Part shown: positions 33,641 through 45,237 of the stretch, piece by piece | How the letters are laid out: the number at the start of each line of letters is the position of its first letter | Numbering within the stretch: position 1 is the first letter of the stretch | Assembly (NCBI RefSeq): GCF_052324685.1 | Contig: NC_135212.1 | Coordinates: 1 to 64,000, forward strand | DNA: 64,000 nucleotides | From: Brachyhypopomus gauderio | Lineage: Eukaryota > Chordata > Actinopteri > Gymnotiformes > Hypopomidae | Direction of reading: 5' to 3' | Made by a program: the position numbers and the translations under genes | The notes under the pieces: generated by a model | Databases searched by the model: none | What the model was told of the DNA's origin: nothing | The model's input: only the letters and a program-made list of their open reading frames with translations

Positions 33641-36600
33641 AATACTTATGTCAATATGTAGCGCTTCACACATAACGCCGAAACAGGGCTAAACTTTATT
33701 TATTTATTTTAGACTACAAACTAGACCTGGTGCACACAGACTGCACACAGACTAGACCTGGTGCACCACAGAGCTCCTGCCACAGAGCTCCTGCCTGTCT
33801 TTCTGCTCCTGTCTTGCTCTGAAATTAACATATGTATGGTCCTGCTAATTGGGCAGGAGAAGGAGGGGTGATGTCCTCAGAACCTTGAAATCTCAGGAGT
33901 TCCAGTGTTAATCTTCTTATTATTATTATTATTATTCCGACTCGTAAAAATTTGACACGCTATTTCGTCCACAGCTTTTAAGATAGAACCACCAAACTTT
34001 GTAGGAACCTCCGCCCTATATCAGAATAGTTTGCTTGTGCTTTATAGAAAGATACACCACCTGCCTCCACCCTTTTTATGCCTCCAACCGAGCCATTTTT
34101 CCCATAGACTTGCATGGGGCCAATTTTCAAACTGCTCTCATTTTGTCAGATTTCAAGATAAATCCACCAAACTCGATATACATGGTCCAGTGATGGAAAG
34201 AACGAAAACAACAACTTTTCACAACTCTATCACTCTTTTATCCCTTCTTTTTCATCCCTTCTTTTTCACCCATTCACTTCCATTCATTTTTCACTGCCTT
34301 GTAGCTCGTATGTTTTACATGCTATTACCACCAAAATCACTAGATATAGTACATCTGGTCTGATATCAGTAAAGATACAACTATTTTTTACCACTCATTT
34401 TGTATTCATCCTTTTTTCATCCCTCCATTCTCCCATAGAAATACATTGATTTTATAACTACATCAGCTGTATAGATAGTACAACTATATCTGCTGTACTG
34501 ACTAAGCTGTATATATGCTACACATGGTGGTATATGGTCTTATATGGTCTAAAACAGCTTTTTATTTTCTTCTATTCATTCTTTTTTCATTCCTTCATCC
34601 CTCCATCCTCCCATTGGAAACAACTAATATAACTCAATCAGCTGTTTAGATAGATCAACTAAACATGCTATTCCAATTCAATCTTATATATGATAAACAT
34701 AGTGTTATATGGTCTTATATGGTCTAAAACAGCTTTTTATTTTCTTCTATTCATTCTTTTTTCATTCCTTCATCCCTCCATCCTCCCATTGAAAACCACT
34801 GATAAAACTGAATCAGATGTATAGATAGAACAACTAAATCTGCTGTACTGATTCAACTGTTAATATGATAAATATGCTGTTATATGGTCTAAAACAGCTT
34901 TTTATTTTCTTCTATTCATTCTTTTTTCATTCCTTCATCCCTCCATCCTCCCATTGGAAACAACTAATATAACTCAATCAGCTGTTTAGATAGAACAACT
35001 AAAAATGCTATTCCAATTCAATTGTATATATGCTAAACATGGTGTTATATGGTCTTATATGGTCTAAAACAGTTTTTTCTTTTCTTCTATTCATTCTTTT
35101 TCATCCTTTCATCCCTCCATCCTCCCATTGGAAACCATTGATTTAATCAAATCCTTAATTTTCAAGATACAGTGATCAAACCTTGTGACATGACTCAGTA
35201 GCTGATCCCTAGCACCGCACTGAATAGCATATTGATGCCATTTGTCTATCCTCCCATTCTATCACTTCATTCATCCCTCCATCCTCTCATAGACAACCAT
35301 TGATTTAATCAAATCCTTAATTTTCAAGATACAGTGATCAAACCTTGTGACATGACTCAGTCACTGATCCCTAGCACCGCACTGAATAGCATATTGATAC
35401 CATTTGTCTATCCTCCCATTCTATCATTTCATTCATCCCTCCATCCTCCCATTGGAAACCATTGATTTAATCAAATCCCTAATTTTCAAGATACAGTGAT
35501 CAAACTTGGTGACATGACTCAGTAGCTGATCCCTAGCACCGCACTGAATAGCATATTGATGCCATTTGTCTATCCTCCCATTCTATCATTTCATTCATCC
35601 CTCCATCCTCCCATTGGAAACCATTGATTTAATCAAATCCTTAATTTTCAAAATACAGTGACTAACCTTGTGACATGACACAGTAGCTGATCCCTAGCAC
35701 CGCACTGAATAGCATATTGATGCCATTTGTCTATCCTCCCATTCTATCATTTCATTCATCCCTCCATCCTCCCATTGGAAACCTATGATTTAATCAAATC
35801 CTTAATTTTCAAGATACAGTGATCAAATTTGGTGAAATGACTCAGTAGCTGATCCCTAACACTGCCCTGAATATCATATTGATGCCATTTGTTTATCCTC
35901 CCATTCTATCATTTCATTCATCCCTCCATCCTCCCATTGGAAACCATTGATTTATTCAATCCCTTAATTTTCAAGATACAGTGATCAAACTTGGTGAAAT
36001 GACTCAGTAGCTGATCCCTAACACTGCCCTGAATATCATATTGATGCCATTTGTCTATCCTCCCATTCTATCATTTCATTCATCCCTCCATCCTCCCATT
36101 GGAAACCATTGATTTAATCAAATCCTTCATTTTCAAGATACAGTGATCAAACCTTGTGACATGACTCAGTAGCTGATCCCTAGCACCGCACTGAATATCA
36201 TATTGATGCCATTTGTCTATCCTCCCATTCTATCATTTCATTCATCCCTCCATCCTCCCATTGGAAACCATTGATTTAATCAAATCCTTAATTTTCAAGA
36301 TACAGTGATCAAACCTTGTGACATAACTCAGTAGCTGATCCCTAGCACCGCACTGAATATCATATTGATGCCATTTGTTTATCCTCCCGTTCTATCATTT
36401 CATTCATCCCTCCATCCTCCCATTGGAAACCATGGATTTAATCAAATCCTTAATTTTCAAGATACAGTGATCAAACCTTGTGACATGACTCAGTAGCTGA
36501 TCCCTAGCACCGCACTGAATAGCATATTGATGCCATTTGTCTATCCTCCCATTCTATCATTTCATTCATCCCTTCATTCTCCCATTGGAAACCATTGATT

Positions 36601-38050
36601 TAATCAAATCCTTAATTTTTAAGATACAGTGATCAAACCTTGTGACATGACTCAGTAGCTGATCCCTAGCACCGCACTGAATATCATATTGATGCCATTT
36701 GTCTATCCTCCCATTCTATCATTTCATTCATCCCTCCATCCACCCATTGGAAACCATTGATTTAATCAAATCCTTAATTTTCAAGATACAGTGATCAAAC
36801 TTGGTGACATGACTCAGTAGCTGATCCCTAACACTGCCCTGAATATCATATTGATGCCATTTGTTTATCCTCCCATTCTATCATTTCATTCATCCCTCCA
36901 TCCTCCCATAAGAATCCATTGATTTAATCTCTTATTTTTAAAGATACAGTGATCAAACCTTGTGACATGACTCAGTAGCTGATCCCTAGCACCGCACTGA
37001 ATATCATATTGATGCCATTTGTCTATCCTCCCATTCTATCATTTCATTCATCCCTCCATCCTCTCATTGGAAACCATTGATTTAATCAAATCCTTAATTT
37101 TCAAGATACAGTGATCAAACCTTGTGACATGACTCAGTGGCTGATCCCTAGCACTGCACTGAATACCATATTGATGCCATTTGTCTATCCTCCCATTCTA
37201 TCATTTCATTCATCCCTCCATCCTCCCATAAGAATCCATTGATTTAATCAATCCCTTAATTTTTAAGATACAGTGATCAAACTTGGTGAAATGGCTCAGT
37301 AGCTGGTCCCTAGCACTGCACTGAATATCATATTGATGCCATTTGTCTATCCTCCCATTCTATCATTTCATTCATCCTTCCATCCTCCCATAGGATTTTA
37401 TTGATTTTATAACTCCATCAGATGTAAAGATTTAACAACTAAATCTGATATACTGTCTCAAATGTAAATATACTAAATATGGTCTTACATGATGTTAAAC
37501 AGTTTTGTCTTCTATTCATTTGTTTTCATCCCTCCATCCTCCCATTGGAAACCATTGATTTAATCAATCCCTTAATTTTCAAGATGCAGTGATCAAACTT
37601 GGTGAAATGACTCAGTAGCTGATCCCTAGCCCTGCACTGAATAACATATTGATGCCATTTGACTATCCTCCCATTTCTATCATTTCATTCACCCCTCCAT
37701 CCTCCCATATGATTCAATTGGTTTTATAACTCCACCAGATGTATAGATGGAACAACTTAAACTGCTGTACTCACTCAACTGTAAATATACTAAATATGGT
37801 CTTACATGGTTTTAAACAGTTTTTTCTTCTATTCATTCGTTTTCATCCCTCCATCCTCCCATAGGAAACCATTGATTTTTTAACTGTTTCAGCTGTTAAG
37901 ATAAAACAACTATATTTGCTGTCCTTATCGAACTACTATGCTTTTCTGGGACCAACTATTATCATTTAACATACTTAACATTGTCTTCATGCTGTTACAA
38001 CAAGCTTTGTCAAGCCAACTTAAAGTTTGTTCACAAACTTTACTTTCTAG

Positions 38051-41000
38051 TTAAGTTGGCTTGACAAAGCCAACTTGCTGTTCTTCTTAATCTTCTTATT
38101 ATTATTATTATTATTCCGACTCGTAAAAATTTGACACGCTATTTCGTCCACAGCTTTTAAGATAGAACCACCAAACTTTGTAGGAACCTCCGCCCTATAG
38201 ATCAGAATAGTGTGCTTGTGCTTTATAGAAAGATACACCACCTGCCTCCACCCTTTTTATGCCTCCAACCGAGCCATTTTTCCCATAGACTTGCATGGGG
38301 CCAATTTTCAAACTGCTCTCATTTTGTCAGATTTCAAGATAAATCCACCAAACTCGATATACATGGTCCAGTGATGGAAAGAACGAAAACAACAACTTTT
38401 CACAACTCTATCACTCTTTTATCCCTTCTTTTTCATCCCTTCTTTTTCACCCATTCACTTCCATTCATTTTTCACTGCCTTGTAGCTCGTATGTTTTACA
38501 TGCTATTACCACCAAAATCACTAGATATAGTACATCTGGTCTGATATCAGTAAAGATACAACTATTTTTTACCACTCATTTTGTATTCATCCTTTTTTCA
38601 TCCCTCCATTCTCCCATAGAAATACATTGATTTTATAACTACATCAGCTGTATAGATAGTACAACTATATCTGCTGTACTGACTAAGCTGTATATATGCT
38701 ACACATGGTGGTATATGGTCTTATATGGTCTAAAACAGCTTTTTATTTTCTTCTATTCATTCTTTTTTCATTCCTTCATCCCTCCATCCTCCCATTGGAA
38801 ACAACTAATATAACTCAATCAGCTGTTTAGATAGATCAACTAAACATGCTATTCCAATTCAATCTTATATATGATAAACATAGTGTTATATGGTCTTATA
38901 TGGTCTAAAACAGCTTTTTATTTTCTTCTATTCATTCTTTTTTCATTCCTTCATCCCTCCATCCTCCCATTGAAAACCACTGATAAAACTGAATCAGATG
39001 TATAGATAGAACAACTAAATCTGCTGTACTGATTCAACTGTTAATATGATAAATATGCTGTTATATGGTCTAAAACAGCTTTTTATTTTCTTCTATTCAT
39101 TCTTTTTTCATTCCTTCATCCCCCCATCCTCCCATTGGAAACAACTAATATAACTCAATCAGCTGTTTAGATAGAACAACTAAAAATGCTATTCCAATTC
39201 AATTGTATATATGCTAAACATGGTGTTATATGGTCTTATATGGTCTAAAACAGTTTTTTCTTTTCTTCTATTCATTCTTTTTCATCCTTTCATCCCTCCA
39301 TCCTCCCATTGGAAACCATTGATTTAATCAAATCCTTAATTTTCAAGATACAGTGATCAAACCTTGTGACATGACTCAGTAGCTGATCCCTAGCACCGCA
39401 CTGAATAGCATATTGATGCCATTTGTCTATCCTCCCATTCTATCACTTCATTCATCCCTCCATCCTCTCATAGACAACCATTGATTTAATCAAATCCTTA
39501 ATTTTCAAGATACAGTGATCAAACCTTGTGACATGACTCAGTCACTGATCCCTAGCACCGCACTGAATAGCATATTGATACCATTTGTCTATCCTCCCAT
39601 TCTATCATTTCATTCATCCCTCCATCCTCCCATTGGAAACCATTGATTTAATCAAATCCCTAATTTTCAAGATACAGTGATCAAACTTGGTGACATGACT
39701 CAGTAGCTGATCCCTAGCACCGCACTGAATAGCATATTGATGCCATTTGTCTATCCTCCCATTCTATCATTTCATTCATCCCTCCATCCTCCCATTGGAA
39801 ACCATTGATTTAATCAAATCCTTAATTTTCAAAATACAGTGACTAACCTTGTGACATGACACAGTAGCTGATCCCTAGCACCGCACTGAATAGCATATTG
39901 ATGCCATTTGTCTATCCTCCCATTCTATCATTTCATTCATCCCTCCATCCTCCCATTGGAAACCTATGATTTAATCAAATCCTTAATTTTCAAGATACAG
40001 TGATCAAATTTGGTGAAATGACTCAGTAGCTGATCCCTAACACTGCCCTGAATATCATATTGATGCCATTTGTTTATCCTCCCATTCTATCATTTCATTC
40101 ATCCCTCCATCCTCCCATTGGAAACCATTGATTTATTCAATCCCTTAATTTTCAAGATACAGTGATCAAACTTGGTGAAATGACTCAGTAGCTGATCCCT
40201 AACACTGCCCTGAATATCATATTGATGCCATTTGTCTATCCTCCCATTCTATCATTTCATTCATCCCTCCATCCTCCCATTGGAAACCATTGATTTAATC
40301 AAATCCTTCATTTTCAAGATACAGTGATCAAACCTTGTGACATGACTCAGTAGCTGATCCCTAGCACCGCACTGAATATCATATTGATGCCATTTGTCTA
40401 TCCTCCCATTCTATCATTTCATTCATCCCTCCATCCTCCCATTGGAAACCATTGATTTAATCAAATCCTTAATTTTCAAGATACAGTGATCAAACCTTGT
40501 GACATAACTCAGTAGCTGATCCCTAGCACCGCACTGAATATCATATTGATGCCATTTGTTTATCCTCCCATTCTATCATTTCATTCATCCCTCCATCCTC
40601 CCATTGGAAACCATGGATTTAATCAAATCCTTAATTTTCAAGATACAGTGATCAAACCTTGTGACATGACTCAGTAGCTGATCCCTAGCACCGCACTGAA
40701 TATCATATTGATGCCATTTGTCTATCCTCCCATTCTATCATTTCATTCATCCCTCCATCCTCCCATTGGAAACCATTGATTTAATCAAATCCTTAATTTT
40801 CAAGATACAGTGATCAAACCTTGTGACATAACTCAGTAGCTGATCCCTAGCACCGCACTGAATATCATATTGATGCCATTTGTCTATCCTCCCATTCTAT
40901 CATTTCATTCATCCCTCCATCCACCCATTGGAAACCATTGATTTAATCAAATCCTTAATTTTCAAGATACAGTGATCAAACTTGGTGACATGACTCAGTA

Positions 41001-42950
41001 GCTGATCCCTAACACTGCCCTGAATATCATATTGATGCCATTTGTTTATCCTCCCATTCTATCATTTCATTCATCCCTCCATCCTCCCATAAGAATCCAT
41101 TGATTTAATCAATCTCTTATTTTTAAAGATACAGTGATCAAACCTTGTGACATGACTCAGTAGCTGATCCCTAGCACCGCACTGAATATCATATTGATGC
41201 CATTTGTCTATCCTCCCATTCTATCATTTCATTCATCCCTCCATCCTCTCATTGGAAACCATTGATTTAATCAAATCCTTAATTTTCAAGATACAGTGAT
41301 CAAACCTTGTGACATGACTCAGTGGCTGATCCCTAGCACTGCACTGAATATCATATTGATGACATTTGTCTATCCTCACCTTCTATCATTTCATTCATCC
41401 CTCCATCCTCCCATAGAAGACCACTGATTTAATCAAATCCTTAATTTTTTAGATATAGTGATCAAACTTTGTGACATGACTCAGTAGTTAATCCATAGCA
41501 CTGCATTGAATATCATATTGATGCCATATGTCTATCGTCCACTTTTATCATTTCATTCATCCCTTCATCCTCCAATTGGAAACCACTGAAATAACTCCAT
41601 CAGATGTATAGATAGAACTAAAAATACTATACCAATTCAACTATATATATGTTAAACATGGTGTTATATGGTCTAAAACAGCTTTTCATTTTCTTCTATT
41701 CATTCTTTTTTCATCCATCTATCCTCCCATTGGAAACCACTGATATAACTCAGACGTATAGAAAGAATAACTAAAAATCCTATACCAATTCAATTGTATA
41801 TATGCGAAACATCGTGTCATATGGTCTAAAACAGCTTTTTATGTTCTTCTATTCATTCTTTTTTCATCCTGTCATCCCTCCATCCTCCCATTGGAAACCA
41901 CTGATATAACTCTATCAGATGTATTAATAGAACAACTAAAATTCTATACCAATTCAACTGTATATATGCTAAAAACGGTGTTATATGATTGTATATCATC
42001 TAAAACAGCTTTTTATTTTCTTCTATTCATTCTTTTTTCATCCCTTCATCCCGCCATTGAAAACCACTAACTCAATCAAATATAGATAGATCAACTAAAA
42101 TGCTATACCAATTCAACTGTATTTATGCTAAACATGATGTTTTATGGTCTAAAACAGCCTTTTCTTTTTTCATCCCTTCATCCCTCCATCCTCCCAGAGG
42201 AATGCATTGCTTTTACAAATCTCTTAAATTTCAAGATACAGTGATCAAACCTGGTGAAATGACTGAATAGCAGCCCTGCACTGAATATCATATTGATGCC
42301 ATTTGTCTATCCTCCCCTTCTATCATTTCATTCATCTCTCCATCCTCTTATGGGAATCCATTGATTTTATCTATCCCTTAATTTTCAAGATACAGTGATC
42401 AAACCTGGTGAAAAGACTGAATAGCTGATCTGCAGCCCTGCACTGAATATCATATTGATGCCATTTGTCTATCCTCTTCTTCTATCATTTAATTCATCCC
42501 TCCATACTCCCATAGTGAACCATTGATTTAATCAAATCCTTACTTTTTCAGATATAGTGATCAAACTTTGTGACATGACTCAATAGCAGATCCCTAGCAC
42601 TGCGCTGAATATCATATTGATGTTATGTGTCATTCCTCCTCTTCTATCATTTCATTCATCCCACCATCCTCCCGTAGAAACACTTTGATTTTATAAATCC
42701 CTTAATTTTCAAGGTGCAGTGATCAAACTTGGAAAATGACTCACTAGCTGATCCATAACATTACAGTCCATCATATTGATTCAGTTTGTCCATCCTGCCC
42801 TTCCATCATTTCATTCATCCCACCTTCCTCCCATTTTCACGTTACAATAATCAATCTTGGTGACATGACTCAATATTTTATCTCTATCACTAGAATTCTA
42901 TTCCCCTTTTATCCTTTTCATCCCTCCATCCCCTCGTATGAAACCACTGA
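38051..42950 (+). mobile_element. Element E5: HINE-like element, 3' end lost
   Basis: Opens with TTAAGTTGGCTTGAC and the intact sequence CTTCTTAATCTTC that is split in E4. It matches E4 to about 41340; beyond that the 162-bp and 170-bp type units (41350-42950) are far more diverged and no GCTTTGTCAAGCC/CTAG end is present. About fourteen regular 162-bp units lie at 39290-41340. The diverged part could be an older element that E5 joined. Confidence 0.75.
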
Positions 42951-43019
42951 TTTATAATTCACTTTATTGTCAAGTTATTTCCATCATAAGTTACATCCAG
43001 AAAATGTAGATGTTGAGCA

Positions 43020-43300
43020 CAAAATTGAATTTCATTGTGATGGCTTTTTAATCAAATCAATAAAATGTATTTATGTAGTACTCTTTACAACAGTTGTTGT
43101 CACAAAGTAGCTTTACAAGTGTCCGAGTCCAAGCCCCCAGTGAGCAAGCCAAGGGCAACAGTGGCAAGGAAAAACTCCCTAAGGGCATGAGGAAGAAACC
43201 TTGAGAGGAACCAAGACTCAGGGGGGGAACCCATCCTCTTCTGGCTGACGCCGGTCACCATGACAACAATAATTGGACAGATACATAAACAAATAAGTTA
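43020..43300. repeat. Dispersed teleost-type repeat fragment
   Basis: Contains CAAAGTAGCTTTACAAGTG, AGTGAGCAAGCCAAGGGCAA, CAGTGGCAAGGAAAAACTCC and AAACCTTGAGAGGAACCAAG, a phrase set I recognise as high-copy in fish genomes. Class and ends were not determined. Confidence 0.55.
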
Positions 43301-43965
43301 TGCGTCTCTAAACAATTCTTATTCTTAAGAGTCCTAGATTTCTTGATTGTCAGTAATAGTAGTCCAGGGCTGTGGAAATAGTCATAGCAGGGGAAAATTC
43401 ATGGTGGTGAGAGGGGCCAGGGCAGTACGTTGATGCTTCATCCATAGCTGGTTAGGCAGAAGGTGGCTGGCCCAGGGTGGATAGCAGCAAAAGCTCGTCT
43501 CTCCTCATCGCAGGAATTTCTCAGGTAGGGGGGCAGCCATTTGGACAGAGAAAATAGGCACAATTAGTTCTGTATGTGATTGTATGTGGGACAGAGATAA
43601 TGTAAACATTTTTGGAGTGTGGCAGAAACTCCAGCATTAAATTATTACAACCTAACTAAAGGGGCGGAACCTGAAGGTAACACAGACTTGGGAGCATCCT
43701 GAGACATTGGCATCTTATCCACTACACTGTCAACAAACATGAGTGATCACGTGCAGTGACAGGATGACAGCACCTATTCAATATTACATTGTGTATTACA
43801 AAATTAGTAGCTACACTTTTTGTGTTTTCTGTCAGGATGCAGTCCTGGTAATGTGTCGAAGTTGTTGCCACCAGCTGAAACTGGATAAAGTCTTAGACAC
43901 CTAATACTTTGTTCACAGCTGCACAAACAAATGCATACACAAACACACAAAAAAAAAAACACTTA
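43300..43965. other. Unassigned interval
   Basis: No gene recognised. On the minus strand an acceptor-like TTTGTGCAG near 43920 precedes a short open stretch, which could be a further exon of the candidate at 43966-44206, but the phase 0 junction gives an immediate stop. Confidence 0.3.
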
Positions 43966-44200
43966 CATATTCTTGTGGCACTGTGCGTAGTGGCAACTTG
44001 GGATGTACTGCTGGAATAGCAGCTTCCTCTTGAATCCAAGCCCCATCCTGTGAGGAGTTTGCACATGTTCCCTGACAGAAACTGCATATAATTGAGACAT
44101 TTACATCTGGACACTCCAGTTTCATCCCAAATTGCAAAGGTGTGCATGGTTTGGCATATCGAAATGTTCCAAAGTACAAATTTCCAAAGTTTCTGCTCAT
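43966..44200 (-). CDS. Candidate coding exon, unknown protein
   Basis: Open from ATG at 44200 to a strong donor (CAAGAATAT|GTAAGTG) at about 43965, giving 78 codons. The peptide has several cysteines (KPCTPLQFGMKLECPD, IICSFCQGTC) and a Pro-rich end (AVHPKLPLRTVPQEY). An acceptor-like ATCATATACAG lies just upstream of the ATG. It sits on the same strand as, and downstream of, the Helentron gene, so a captured host exon is possible. I do not recognise the family; an overlapping second frame of 113 codons shows that openness alone is weak evidence. Confidence 0.3.
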
Positions 44201-44500
44201 AATTTACTGTATATGATTTACAGCCGTTTCTCACAAAACCTTTGAATTTTATAACTTGAGTATTAAAATATTCATATTACATATTGACTAAGGTTTAAAG
44301 GATATCACAATACAACATGCATATTTAGAATTTCTTCATGTTTTTTTGGCCCACCTCCACCCCCCCCGTCTTTGGAGGACAACTTTGTTTTTATTTAAAT
44401 ATCAAATTAAAACAATTCAGTATAATACAGTAAAATAGTGATGAAAATACAATGCTTTGATAGCTTCTATGTTAGAGTCTGTGTCCAAGTGCACCTGTGT
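44201..44500. other. Unassigned AT-rich interval
   Basis: A short C tract (CCACCTCCACCCCCCCC) near 44350 is the only notable feature. Confidence 0.5.
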
Positions 44501-44506
44501 TTATGT

Positions 44507-44509
44507 AGT

Positions 44510-44543
<34 letters not shown>

Positions 44544-44592
44544 GTGTGTGAGAGAGAGTGTGTGAGAGAGTGTGTGAGAGTGTGTGTGTCTT
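44507..44592. repeat. TG/AG microsatellite
   Basis: (TG)n passing into TGTGAGAGAG-type units. It creates spurious Thr/His-rich frames on the minus strand. Confidence 0.9.
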
Positions 44593-44720
44593 GGTTATGT
44601 TCTTTTTTTATCATAATGCTAGACTTGACAGGCCAAAGAGAATCTGTAAAAAAGAGAGGAGAGACAAGAGGGGGAGACAAAGTAAAAAGGGAAAAGACAG
44701 AAGGGCAAAAAGAACATGGC

Positions 44721-45196
44721 ACAAATGACCACTGTGATGGTTCACCAACTGCTGCTGGTGAAAGAAGAATTTTCATCTGTAATATGACAGCATTTCATTA
44801 ATCCTGAAATCATTTATCTGTTCAATTATGATGTTTTTTTAAGTCGTTATTCATTAAAAAACATTACGAATTAAAACACAAATGACCACTGTGATGGTTC
44901 ACCAACTGCTGCTGGTGAAAGAAGATTTTTCATCTGTAATATGACAGCATTTCATTAATCCTGAAATCATTTATCTGTTCAATTATGATGTTTTTTTTAA
45001 GTCGTTATTCATTAAAAAACGTTACGCATTAAAACACAAATGACCACTGTGATGGTTCACCAACTGCTGCTGGTGAAAGAAGATTTTTCATCTGTAATAT
45101 GACAGCATTTCATTAATCCTGAAATCATTTATCTGTTCAATTATGATGTTTTTTTAAAAAGTCGTTATTCATTAAAAAACGTTACGCATTAAAACA
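44721..45196. repeat. 157-bp tandem repeat, 3 units, downstream of the Helentron gene
   Basis: ACAAATGACCACTGTGATGG begins units at 44721, 44878 and 45036. Each holds a hairpin TTCACCA-ACTGCTGC-TGGTGAA and TAATGAATAACGAC-type sequence (minus strand). It lies 41 bp past the stop codon of the replicase. Tandem repeats with hairpins near the ends are common in Helentron-type elements, so these may be subterminal repeats. Confidence 0.85.
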
Positions 45197-45237
45197 ACAC
45201 AGAAATATTACGTGATTTACTGATAAATCTGTTGATT

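Larger units (their letters stand above)
29526..33911 (-). mobile_element. piggyBac element inserted at TTAA
   Basis: 4378 bp between duplicated TTAA sites. The ends read CACTAGGAACCC and, inverted from the other side, CACTGGAACTCC: an imperfect inverted repeat. It contains a two-exon transposase on the minus strand, truncated copies of the transposase 3' exon (30180-30680), a TA microsatellite (about 30930-30975) and two tandem arrays (32668-33280, 33270-33620). The matching position in E5 has a single TTAA (38087-38090) in the same sequence, an exact pre-insertion site. Confidence 0.9.
29490..38050 (+). mobile_element. Element E4: HINE-like element split by a piggyBac insertion
   Basis: The 5' hairpin begins at 29492. 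The element is interrupted at TTAA (29526-29529) and resumes after TTAA at 33908-33911; without the insertion it is about 4.18 kb. The 3' end is GCTTTGTCAAGCCAACTT, hairpin, ACTTT, CTAG at 38047-38050. It is almost identical to E5 from the 5' end to about 37160, and to E3 over its last 1.3 kb, which suggests recent copying or exchange inside the array. Confidence 0.8.

Noticed and set aside
15780..41500. Regularly spaced repeats resembling a CRISPR array
   Set aside because: The whole 162-bp unit repeats; there are no unique spacers, and the genome is eukaryotic.
43893..44234. 113-codon minus-strand frame overlapping the candidate exon
   Set aside because: Runs through the strong donor into intron-like low-complexity sequence; the 78-codon frame fits better.
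44501..44776. Thr/His-rich frame
   Set aside because: Produced by the TG microsatellite.
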